Source: Shouchella xiaoxiensis
GTDB lineage: Bacteria > Bacillota > Bacilli > Bacillales > Bacillaceae_D
NCBI RefSeq assembly: GCF_016907895.1
Contig: NZ_JAFBCV010000009.1
Span: forward strand, 62,001 to 126,000
DNA length: 64,000 nt
Reading direction: 5' to 3'
Part shown: piece by piece, positions 1-7,284 of the stretch
Position numbering within the stretch: the stretch's first letter is position 1
How the letters are laid out: each line of letters opens with the position of its first letter
The notes under the pieces: model-generated
Told to the model about the DNA's origin: nothing
Databases searched by the model: none
The model's input: the letters and a program-made list of their open reading frames with translations, nothing else
Position numbers and translations under genes: made by a program

Positions 1-126
1 GGCGGTACGCTGAGCGGACTTGATTTGTACAAGCTTGCAGGTCTTGATCTGTCATCAATGCGTGTCATTAAAGACGCCATCGCCCACGTTGGGACCATTG
101 TTGCTGAGTTAGAGCAGAGCTTTTAA
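1..126 (+). CDS. C-terminal fragment of an unidentified protein
   Basis: An open frame enters from the left edge and ends with TAA at 124-126, leaving 41 residues that finish in an Ala/Glu-rich helix (IVAELEQSF at the very end). A strong terminator follows directly, so this is the true 3' end of a rightward gene. The fragment is too short to name; a peptidase or similar enzyme tail is possible but not supported. Confidence 0.6.
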   Translation, partial: GGTLSGLDLYKLAGLDLSSMRVIKDAIAHVGTIVAELEQSF

Positions 127-149
127 AGACATCCAGCACTTATTCGACC

Positions 150-179
150 AAAAAAAGCATGAGTACTCATGCTTTTTTT
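150..179. terminator. Bidirectional intrinsic terminator
   Basis: A 16-base perfect palindrome, GCATGAGTACTCATGC (157-172), is flanked by an A-run on the left and a T-run on the right. It can stop transcripts from the left-edge gene on + and from the small minus-strand gene whose stop codon lies inside it. Confidence 0.85.
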
Positions 180-340
180 GTTGTCCTCGTCATGAAAAAT
201 GTAATGATGGCTGAGCTATGAAGGAGTAAGACAATAAGGACTGGTAAAAGGAAATCCTCGCTTTGAAAAAGTAAAGCTAGTAAGAAAACAAATAGTACAG
301 AAGCCATAAGAATCAGTATAAAGAGAGAGGCTGTTTTCAA
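167..340 (-). CDS. Small two-helix membrane protein (57 aa)
   Basis: A TTG start at 340 is preceded by AGGTG with a 5-base spacer. The 57-residue product has two hydrophobic stretches (about residues 4-25 and 32-50) separated by a short polar turn with QSED, and a basic C-terminus (TRTTKKA). The shape is that of a small bacterial inner-membrane protein. The stop codon lies in the terminator palindrome, so the gene ends exactly at a transcription stop, which supports it being real. No family is recognised. An internal ATG at codon 12 would remove the first half-helix and is less likely. Confidence 0.5.
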   Translation of the reverse strand: MKTASLFILILMASVLFVFLLALLFQSEDFLLPVLIVLLLHSSAIITFFMTRTTKKA

Positions 341-479
341 GAGAGCACCTGCTTTCTAATTGATAGATGTATATTCCCCATCTGTAGAGAAAATCCTTTT
401 AACATGCAAAGGAGCCAGTCATAATTCCGCTCACTCCGTTCATAAACTAGTGTGATTAAGCGTTAATGGAGGGATCGGC

Positions 480-2009
480 ATGGACGAGAACAAGAGCGGA
501 TGGTTTGATCTAGGAAATTCGAAGCCACTCATTAGTAAACCACCTGTTCGAGGGACGACAAGAACAGAGAAGGCTTCAGCTAGTGGAAAAAAGCCGTCAA
601 ATCCAAGTAACAGGGTACAGCATCCTCATTCTACTACGAGCCCAAGCACGAATTCTATGCAGCATGATGCACAACAAAACCGCGACTTAACAAAATGGGT
701 AAGCGATGAACCTGCGGAGCTGCACTCGCAAACAGTGGGAAAGCGGGGACCAGTGCTAGAGCAGGATAATGTGCTTCATGAAACGTTAGAGACGTTTGTC
801 CATGAGAAGATTATTGAGCGTCCTGTTCATGTAAAGGGTTTTGGAGCGTTTGGCTACTTTGAGACGCTGTATGGAATGGGTGAGTATACAAAGCTGGCGT
901 TTTTACAGTCACCAGGGCAGCAGGTACCAGTTGCTGTGCGGTTTTCTCTTGCAGTCAGTACGAAGGGAACTCCTGATACTTCGCGTAATGTGCGGGGATT
1001 TTCGACGAAGTTTTATACTGACGAGGGCATCTTTGATTTGATATGTAACCACATTCCCGTTTTTTCAGTCCGGGATGCGATTCGTTTTCCTGAATCCATT
1101 AAGGCGTTTCTGCCCTCACCGAAAAACAATTTAATCGACCCCGACCGGTTTTGGAGTTTTGTAAGCCGAGCGCCGGAATCGATGCACTTTGTCGTTAGAC
1201 TTTATTCAGATAATGGGACGATAAAAAGCCTGCGTCATATTCCAGGACACAGCGTCAATACGTACGTTTGGCGAAATGCGGAAGGGAAGCGGCACTACAT
1301 TAAATACCGCTGGGTCCCCCTTGCTGGGGAGCAGTATATAACAGGAAAAGAAGCAGCAAAGTTAGCAGGGGAGAACCCAGACATTGCTGGTCAGGATTTG
1401 TTTCAAACAATTAACGGAGGCAAGACGGTTCAGTACGGCTTGTACGTGCAGGTGATGGACCCGCTTGATGCGAATTCCTTGCCGTTTGATCCTCTAGATG
1501 ACACGAAAGTATGGGACGAACAGCAATACCCACTACACCCAGTAGGAAGGATGGTTCTTAATCAAAATCCTGATAACTATATGGAACAGGTTGAGAAAAT
1601 CGCTTTTTCTCCTTCTAACTTACTGGACGGTGCGGAGCTTTCAGATGATAAGATGCTTCAAGGGCGGGCAAATATCTATTGGGATTCTCAACGACGTCGG
1701 ATCGGTCCTGATTTCAGGAAGGTTGAGGTGAATCAACAGAAAGACTGGACGCCAGCAAATCTGGTCACGAGTGGCGACGGTCGTTATGTTGAGGGGGAGC
1801 TGCAACGTTCTGACTTAGCAAAACAAGACGACTTTGCACAGGCAGGTCAGTTTTATGAGGCACTTTCGTCTGAAGGGAAACAGCATCTCGTTGAGAATCT
1901 TGCTCAGGATTTAGAAAGTGTTTCGGCTGACATTCAATCAGTTGTGTTCATGTATTTAAGCAAATGCTCTGCAGAGTTGGGCGATCGTGTGCAGCGGTCC
2001 GTACGTTAA
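480..2009 (+). CDS. Monofunctional heme catalase, divergent type
   Basis: Decomposes hydrogen peroxide to water and oxygen with a heme b cofactor. The catalytic His (about residue 117, in RPVHVKG), the distal Asn (about 190, in CNHIPVF) and the proximal heme-ligand region RxxxY (Arg396, Tyr400) are all present, and the 509-residue length suits a small-subunit catalase. Two features are unusual. A polar, Ser/Thr/Lys/His-rich N-terminal extension of about 85 residues precedes the catalase core. The region after the active site reads RHIPGHSVNTYVW instead of the usual RHMxGFGSHTF pattern. The start is well supported by GGAGGG five bases upstream. The gene stands alone, with a terminator just after it. 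No PerR-type box was seen upstream. It could be a general or a spore-associated catalase; the sequence does not decide. Confidence 0.9.
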   Translation: MDENKSGWFDLGNSKPLISKPPVRGTTRTEKASASGKKPSNPSNRVQHPHSTTSPSTNSMQHDAQQNRDLTKWVSDEPAELHSQTVGKRGPVLEQDNVLHETLETFVHEKIIERPVHVKGFGAFGYFETLYGMGEYTKLAFLQSPGQQVPVAVRFSLAVSTKGTPDTSRNVRGFSTKFYTDEGIFDLICNHIPVFSVRDAIRFPESIKAFLPSPKNNLIDPDRFWSFVSRAPESMHFVVRLYSDNGTIKSLRHIPGHSVNTYVWRNAEGKRHYIKYRWVPLAGEQYITGKEAAKLAGENPDIAGQDLFQTINGGKTVQYGLYVQVMDPLDANSLPFDPLDDTKVWDEQQYPLHPVGRMVLNQNPDNYMEQVEKIAFSPSNLLDGAELSDDKMLQGRANIYWDSQRRRIGPDFRKVEVNQQKDWTPANLVTSGDGRYVEGELQRSDLAKQDDFAQAGQFYEALSSEGKQHLVENLAQDLESVSADIQSVVFMYLSKCSAELGDRVQRSVR

Positions 2010-2010
2010 A

Positions 2011-2035
2011 AAGCCGTTTCTAACGGCTTTTTTAT
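2011..2035. terminator. Terminator between convergent genes
   Basis: AAGCCGTT and AACGGCTT arms with a 3-base loop are followed by a T-run. It serves the catalase gene on + and sits at the end of the convergent DUF2785 gene on the other strand. Confidence 0.85.
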
Positions 2036-2826
2036 AATTGTCGCAGCGACTGAATTGTCTGCTCGAGCAGCTCCTGAAATTCTTGAATAAAAGGAGTTGT
2101 GCGTGTTTGGAGAGCAAAATACAATGCCATAAGGAAATGAACGGTGTTCGTACGATTATGGAAAAACGATAGGTCGAGTGCTTCTTCCTTCTGCTTACGA
2201 ACATCGTGCTCAATTGAGCGGATCCAGCTTGTTAATCCTGATGAGACTTCATGATCAAAGCGATCAATTATTGCCAACACAGGCGCTGTTAGCCGTTCTT
2301 GTTCATCGTCAATAAATACCGTTTCTTTAAGTAGCGGTGTTTTTATACTGACTAGAAGCGATTCAAGTTGATCGAGCTCGAAGAAGCGGTGTGAAGCAAG
2401 AACGGTCAATAAATCAGCCCCATGAGCAATGCCGTGGGCCCAGCCTTTTTCCTCAACATGACCTCGTAAATCCTGTTCCTTTTCCATGTACGTCCTTCCA
2501 ACATCAAAAGAACGAATGTACACATCTTTTGTGACAGGAGAATAGGCGAGAACGAGGGCGCAGAGCAGCACGGAAAAGGAGCGTAAGAATACCGTGTCGC
2601 TTTCGCTATCGCCAAGGCGATGAAGGCTGTTTTTGAGCGAGCTGGCGAGGACAAGATTAAGTTGCTCTTGTGAAAGCTGTTTGGCGATAATCCAGTCTTG
2701 AAAGCGTGTGTAAATGAACGTGTCTCTGAGCTCTGGGTCAGTTGAGCCAATGTGGACAAGCATTTGCTTTATTAAACCATCTGTTATGTCGATCTCTTGT
2801 TGTTGAAGAATGTATCGTATGTCCAT
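2032..2826 (-). CDS. DUF2785 family protein
   Basis: The 264-residue all-alpha protein matches the DUF2785 pattern: a central block with RSFSVLLCALVLAY, then EQDLRGHVEEKGWAHGIAHG followed by a helical C-terminal half. The family is found in Bacilli and has no established biochemical role. No signal peptide or membrane helix is evident, so it is cytoplasmic. GGAG lies eight bases before the ATG. It is a single-gene unit, convergent with the catalase gene and tandem with the downstream-oriented carotenoid gene, from which it is separated by a terminator. Confidence 0.8.
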   Translation of the reverse strand: MDIRYILQQQEIDITDGLIKQMLVHIGSTDPELRDTFIYTRFQDWIIAKQLSQEQLNLVLASSLKNSLHRLGDSESDTVFLRSFSVLLCALVLAYSPVTKDVYIRSFDVGRTYMEKEQDLRGHVEEKGWAHGIAHGADLLTVLASHRFFELDQLESLLVSIKTPLLKETVFIDDEQERLTAPVLAIIDRFDHEVSSGLTSWIRSIEHDVRKQKEEALDLSFFHNRTNTVHFLMALYFALQTRTTPFIQEFQELLEQTIQSLRQL

Positions 2827-2873
2827 TTATCTACTCCTATCCAATAAGTAATAAGAATATTCTACCATATAAA

Positions 2874-2898
2874 AAGCCTCTCCAGCATGGAGAGGCTT
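2874..2898 (-). terminator. Terminator of the carotenoid-type gene pair
   Basis: Nine-base arms (AGCCTCTCC / GGAGAGGCT) with a 5-base loop; on the minus strand the stem is followed by TTTTTAT. It lies 12 bases past the stop codon of the flavoenzyme gene. Confidence 0.85.
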
Positions 2899-2910
2899 AA
2901 GTGAGCGTAA

Positions 2911-4419
2911 TTAAACGACCTGTGGTGCGTGATTTCTTATATCTTCATTAATTAAATCAGCCGTTAATTGACCGGATAAGGTCACCATTGGAACACCGCC
3001 ACCTGGGTGTGTGGAGCCGCCAACAAAGTAAAGATTCGAGATAAGCTCGCTTCTGCTGGGGATTTTAAAGCCGCCATTTTTCTTTTTGTCGGCAACTACT
3101 CCGTAAATGGAGCCGCCGTTTGCTCCGTATAGTGAACGAAGATCATCTGGCGTAAAGGTGTATTCAAACTCGATTTCGTTTCGAATATTTGTGAGGCCGT
3201 TTCGCTCAAGCTTGCTGAGAACGGTTTCTCGATAGCTTTGTTTGTACTGGTCCCAGCTTTCTCCTTCTTTCAGTGGAGGTACATGGGTCAAAACAAAGTG
3301 ATTTTCTTTTCCTTCAGGTGCTTGTTCGGGATCTGATTTTGACGAGATACCGATGTAAACCGTTGGATCATCAGCAGGACGTTTTTCCTCAAAAATCTGT
3401 TTGAACTCCAGCTCAGGATCTTTTGAGAAAAAGAAATTATGATGAGCTAGCTCTGGGTATTCTCGCTTAATTCCTAGCATAATTACTAGTCCAGATACGC
3501 TTGGCTCGTATTTCTCTAATTTCTTCTCCTGTGCTTTATGTTGGGGATGTTCTTTTAGCAATGTGCGGTACGTCGGGATCGCTTCCAAGTTTGAGACAAC
3601 TAAATCTGAGCGAAGTTCTTCGCCCCCTGTAAGACGGACGCCTTTTGCATCGGAGTCTTCTTGAATGATGCCCCTGACTTCCGTATTGACGCGAATCATG
3701 ACGCCGAGCTCTCCTAGTAGCTTTTCCATTCCGCGGACAATGTTGTACATCCCGCCTTTCACATAGTAATTCCCAATACCAAACTGCACGTGAGCGAGCT
3801 GGGACAGAACGGCTGGTGCTTGATAAGGGGAGGAGCCGACATACATCACTAGAAAATTCAGCATCTGGCGAAGGTGCGGGTCTTTGATAAATTTCTCTGT
3901 ACCTTCGTTTAAGCTTTTCATTGGATCAAAAGCCATCAGCTCGCGCAGCGTGTGAAGCTTTCGCAGCTCATTGAGTCCGGAAATGCTTTTGTTATAAAAG
4001 CTTTTCATGCAAAGCTCATACATTTGCGCGCTGTAGTTTAAATAATTCATGAAGGGAGCGACGTCTGCAGGTGAGACGCGCTTAATTTCCTCGAGCATTT
4101 CTGGGAGGTCACCCTTTAAATCGATGGTCGTCCCATCTTCAAAAAACGTCCGCCACTGTGGTTCAACTCGCTGAATCGTCATGTACTCATTAACGTCTCG
4201 ACCTGCACGTTTAAAGAGCGCATCAAGTACCCACGGCATCGTTAGGATCGATGGACCCGTGTCAAAGCTGTATCCTTCACCGCTGCGGATGTTGCACTTT
4301 CCACCAATGCGTTCGTTTTTTTCGAGAACTGTTACGTTATGTCCATTTGCAGCTAAACTAATGGCTGCAGATAATCCTCCAAGACCACCACCAACAACGA
4401 CTACTTTTTTCTTCTGCAT
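2911..4419 (-). CDS. CrtI/CrtN-type carotenoid desaturase or oxidase
   Basis: FAD-dependent amine-oxidase-fold enzyme of the phytoene desaturase / diapophytoene desaturase family. The N-terminal dinucleotide fold (VVVGGGLGGLSAAISLAANG, residues 6-25) is followed by the ERIGGKCN signature, and the C-terminal FAD motif NLYFVGGSTHPGGGVPMV lies about 25 residues from the end. Its length of 502 aa is normal. In Bacillaceae such enzymes make C30 carotenoids: CrtN desaturates, while CrtNb/CrtP paralogues oxidise terminal methyl groups. No squalene/phytoene-synthase-type gene lies nearby, so the exact step cannot be assigned. The gene sits 24 bases after the ICMT-like gene, implying co-transcription. 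Confidence 0.85.
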   Translation of the reverse strand: MQKKKVVVVGGGLGGLSAAISLAANGHNVTVLEKNERIGGKCNIRSGEGYSFDTGPSILTMPWVLDALFKRAGRDVNEYMTIQRVEPQWRTFFEDGTTIDLKGDLPEMLEEIKRVSPADVAPFMNYLNYSAQMYELCMKSFYNKSISGLNELRKLHTLRELMAFDPMKSLNEGTEKFIKDPHLRQMLNFLVMYVGSSPYQAPAVLSQLAHVQFGIGNYYVKGGMYNIVRGMEKLLGELGVMIRVNTEVRGIIQEDSDAKGVRLTGGEELRSDLVVSNLEAIPTYRTLLKEHPQHKAQEKKLEKYEPSVSGLVIMLGIKREYPELAHHNFFFSKDPELEFKQIFEEKRPADDPTVYIGISSKSDPEQAPEGKENHFVLTHVPPLKEGESWDQYKQSYRETVLSKLERNGLTNIRNEIEFEYTFTPDDLRSLYGANGGSIYGVVADKKKNGGFKIPSRSELISNLYFVGGSTHPGGGVPMVTLSGQLTADLINEDIRNHAPQVV

Positions 4420-4443
4420 GTAAACACACCTTTTCTGTATGGA

Positions 4444-5007
4444 TTAATAAAGAAATGGAATAAGAATCCACCGCTTTTTTTTCCAGTTCGTATACGCACC
4501 TGCCAGCGCAGTATCAAGCATTCGTTCTTCTAAACGAATACGAATGGATAGTACATATGTGATAAAGAAGAGGGATAGTGCAACTCCAGCAACTGTTTGT
4601 GTGTAAAGGGAAATACCGAGCACACATAAAAGCAGACCGGTGTATAAAGGATGACGCATGTACTTGTATGGACCCTCACTGACGAGGACCATCGTTTTTG
4701 ATGTTTGCACATCTCGGGTAAACTCTCCACGTAGCAAAATCATCGACCAAATGCGCAAGGCAATGCCACAGCCGTAAACAGTAAGACCAACCCAAATCAT
4801 TGCCGGTTGATTGATGCGTGTCCAATTCATCTGCTGAAACAATAGGCATAGGCCAATGCAGAAAAGAATAGTTAATAGAATGGCGATAAAACTTTTCTTT
4901 TCCGTCAAGGACACGGTTGTTTGCTCTTGCTGTTTTCCTTTGAACAAAACAAACTCACTTAGCCAAACGAGCGTTGCACTAATAAATAGAACGTCTGTCA
5001 GTCCCAA
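4444..5007 (-). CDS. ICMT-like membrane methyltransferase
   Basis: The 187-residue integral membrane protein has about five hydrophobic segments. Near its C-terminal half it carries the isoprenylcysteine carboxyl methyltransferase / phospholipid methyltransferase signature: GPYKYMRHPLYTG (RHPxYxG), then an EE pair before the last helix (RLEERML). Members bind S-adenosylmethionine in the membrane and methylate lipidic substrates. The start is TTG, with AGGAGG seven bases upstream. It is the first gene of a two-gene unit with the CrtI/CrtN-type enzyme, which suggests a carotenoid carboxylate as substrate; that is inference only. Confidence 0.75.
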   Translation of the reverse strand: MGLTDVLFISATLVWLSEFVLFKGKQQEQTTVSLTEKKSFIAILLTILFCIGLCLLFQQMNWTRINQPAMIWVGLTVYGCGIALRIWSMILLRGEFTRDVQTSKTMVLVSEGPYKYMRHPLYTGLLLCVLGISLYTQTVAGVALSLFFITYVLSIRIRLEERMLDTALAGAYTNWKKKRWILIPFLY

Positions 5008-5205
5008 ATGGGCACCTCCTGCTTAAAAGAGTGAGCTGAGTTATATGTATGTCCAAGTTTGTTCATTTACGACTAAAAAGAAAAAAGATTGGTGGTGAAT
5101 TGGATTATATTTTTGTGGCAGGGGTATATAAGAGTGTGAACGATAGAAGAAGGTTGTTAGGAGCATGTAAAAAAGGTTTTAATCCAAGTATTCTAATCCG
5201 AATTG

Positions 5206-5234
5206 TTGTAATGTATGGGTGAACCTGCTACGAT
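5206..5234 (+). promoter_or_regulatory. Candidate sigma-A promoter for the FbpA-like gene
   Basis: TTGTAA (5206-5211), a 17-base spacer and TACGAT (5229-5234) stand about 40 bases before the start codon. The hexamer match is moderate. No clear Fur box (TGATAATnATTATCA) is visible. Confidence 0.4.
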
Positions 5235-5272
5235 AAGAGAGCGAAATTTACCTTTTTTGGAGGTCAACATAG

Positions 5273-5437
5273 ATGAACAAAGTGAAAGTGCAAGAAATGA
5301 AGCGTCAACAAATGATTGGAGCGCTCATTGAGCACGGTATTTATAAATGGGGCGGCACGCAACTATATGAATTGAAGGATGCCGATATTGTCTCGTTATT
5401 TAAGCAGCTAGACGAAGAAAAGAAACCAATTCAATGA
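5273..5437 (+). CDS. FbpA-like small basic-family protein (54 aa)
   Basis: The 54-residue peptide contains a helix-turn block, RQQMIGALIEHGIYKWGGTQ followed by LYELKDADI, which matches the pattern of the Fur-regulated basic protein FbpA family (about 50-60 residues, with L-I-x-x-G-I-Y-K and QLYELT/K-type motifs). In Bacillus subtilis such proteins take part in the iron-sparing response. GGAGGT lies nine bases before the ATG and a strong terminator follows at once, so this is a compact monocistronic unit. Family membership is by motif; no Fur box was found. Confidence 0.65.
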   Translation: MNKVKVQEMKRQQMIGALIEHGIYKWGGTQLYELKDADIVSLFKQLDEEKKPIQ

Positions 5438-5440
5438 GAA

Positions 5441-5472
5441 AAAGATCCAAGCCATCCGGCTTGGATCTTTTC
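5441..5472. terminator. Bidirectional terminator
   Basis: Thirteen-base arms (AAAGATCCAAGCC / GGCTTGGATCTTT) with a 4-base loop, with A's upstream and T's downstream. It separates the FbpA-like gene from the convergent heptad-repeat gene. Confidence 0.9.
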
Positions 5473-7281
5473 TTATGCCCAGTTAAACAGCTGCAAGAAG
5501 CGCTGCCATAAGCCAGGCTCTTCTTCCTCTGTTTGAGCTGTATCTTCTTCTTCAGGTAGGGCAAGGCGCTCGGTTTGGATGACAAATTGGACGCTGTTAA
5601 TCGTGTCGTTGTTCGCATCAGTGACAAACGAGCTTGATTCATAATCGGACTTATCATACTGAGAAATCATCGCATCAATTTCTTCCTGCATTTGCTCAGG
5701 GATGCCAGCTGTCGCTTCTTCTAGCTCTTGCATACCTGAGTGCAACTCGCCCATGCCGCCGTCAAGTTCAGTGGCGCCATCTTTTGAATCGCCAATGCCT
5801 GAATGAATGCTGCTGTACGAGCTTGATAGCTCACTAACGCCGCCTGTGTATTCTGTAAGTCCGCTATGGAATGAGCCATAATTGGTCGCAAGTTCATCAA
5901 CTCCATCAATCAGCTGCGTAAATTCATCCCCAATATCGAGTGATTCCTTCGCTTCATTGAGCGAGGCTGCAAACTGATCAAACCCACCGCTCACTTCATC
6001 GACACCTGCGCGTAAATCATCAAGCGCAGGCTTTACGGCAGCGAGACCTTCCTGAACTTTTTCGTACGTTCCTTTAACGGTTTGTGCAGCGACATAGGAG
6101 TCAACGAGTGTGTTAAGCGCTTCTGATTCAGGATTTGCGGCATAAAGCTCACCAATTTCTTCCTCACTCAATTCGCCTTCAGGGATCGCTGTAATGGCTT
6201 CATCCAATGCTTGATAAGCTTGCTCATAGTGACCACCAAGCTCCGATATTCCGGTTGATATGTCCCCTAACCCTTCAGAAAAACCGTCAAGAGCGTCAAA
6301 AAGACCATCACCAAAATCAATATTCAAATCGGTATCGTTATCTTGTAGAGCCGTATTTAGCTCGTTTAAGCCTGCTTGAATGGATTCGGATGCAGAGACA
6401 AGGTCACTGCCGGCTGTTGCCGTCTCGCTTAGGCCAGACTGAAAGGAAGACGAGCCATCCTCAAGCTGGTTTAAGCCTGATGTGAAGTCAGATAAGCCAC
6501 TGCGCACATCGCCAAGGCCGCTTGTTAAGTCAGAGATGGCGCCGGTTAAGGAATCCATCTCTCCCGTAAGCTGTTCCGTATCTGGTGCATCAACCGAGAA
6601 AGATGAAGGTAGAGCAGATATTTCAATTCCCTCAAATTCAAAGTCAGTCACATCTGCGCTTAGCTTAAGGGAAGCATCTTCATCAGGCATAACGGTGTAA
6701 ACCACTTGTTTGTTTTTACCGGCATTGGCAACCGTTGCATCAGGGGCCTCAATTTGCTTAAATCTATCGCTTTGTAGAGGGAGCGAGAGCTGGAGCAAAT
6801 AATTCTCTGAGAATGTTTGCTCCATTGTATCGTTTTGCGTCACGTCGATAATTAATTCAAACGAACCGCTTCTGCCAATTAAGTCTGCTGGTTCTACTTC
6901 ATTGCCATCCAGTAAGTAAGTCATGTCAAAATTCCAAGGGAGTTGCGGATCTTGATTGATGTTTCCTTGGTAATAAAACATCCCTTCAGAAGCTTCGAAT
7001 TGTATCTCATCCCCGTCTTGATTGATATCGGCCATACTTGTTAAGTTAATTAATCGATCATAAGAACCGTAATCTACAATTAGTCCTTCTTCTTCAATGT
7101 CTAGGGCATTAACAATGTAGAGCTCGTTAATGGCTCCGCTGGCGAGCAAGTTTGCATAAACAACTTCATCTTTGGATTTTATTGAACCATCGCCGTCTTG
7201 TTCTGCTGATGCATGATGACCAAAGAACGTTGGGGTGGTGAGAATGAATACGGCCGTTAGAAGCGTCGTTTTTTTCAACAT
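5473..7281 (-). CDS. Secreted X-X-X-Leu-X-X-Gly heptad-repeat protein
   Basis: The 602-residue protein has a Sec signal peptide (residues 1-26, ending HHASA). A beta-rich N-terminal domain of about 200 residues follows, then a long region of Leu/Gly-spaced heptads (for example SGLSDFTSGLNQLEDG) typical of the YhgE/Pip-like heptad-repeat family. The tail is acidic and then Trp-rich (GLWQRFLQLFNWA). There is no C-terminal membrane span, unlike full YhgE proteins. It starts three bases after the MMPL gene, and its GAGGAGG site lies inside the last MMPL codons, so the two are translationally coupled. It probably works outside the membrane with that exporter; this role is inferred. Confidence 0.75.
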   Translation of the reverse strand: MLKKTTLLTAVFILTTPTFFGHHASAEQDGDGSIKSKDEVVYANLLASGAINELYIVNALDIEEEGLIVDYGSYDRLINLTSMADINQDGDEIQFEASEGMFYYQGNINQDPQLPWNFDMTYLLDGNEVEPADLIGRSGSFELIIDVTQNDTMEQTFSENYLLQLSLPLQSDRFKQIEAPDATVANAGKNKQVVYTVMPDEDASLKLSADVTDFEFEGIEISALPSSFSVDAPDTEQLTGEMDSLTGAISDLTSGLGDVRSGLSDFTSGLNQLEDGSSSFQSGLSETATAGSDLVSASESIQAGLNELNTALQDNDTDLNIDFGDGLFDALDGFSEGLGDISTGISELGGHYEQAYQALDEAITAIPEGELSEEEIGELYAANPESEALNTLVDSYVAAQTVKGTYEKVQEGLAAVKPALDDLRAGVDEVSGGFDQFAASLNEAKESLDIGDEFTQLIDGVDELATNYGSFHSGLTEYTGGVSELSSSYSSIHSGIGDSKDGATELDGGMGELHSGMQELEEATAGIPEQMQEEIDAMISQYDKSDYESSSFVTDANNDTINSVQFVIQTERLALPEEEDTAQTEEEEPGLWQRFLQLFNWA

Positions 7282-7284
7282 CGT

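Noticed and set aside
841-1041. Short frame inside the catalase gene
   Set aside because: It is a shadow of the catalase reading frame without its own start signals; the same applies to other short overlapping frames across the window.
5040-5205. Gene in the gap before the FbpA-like peptide
   Set aside because: No frame with a convincing start and coding character was seen on either strand; the stretch is A/T-rich and holds only the promoter region.
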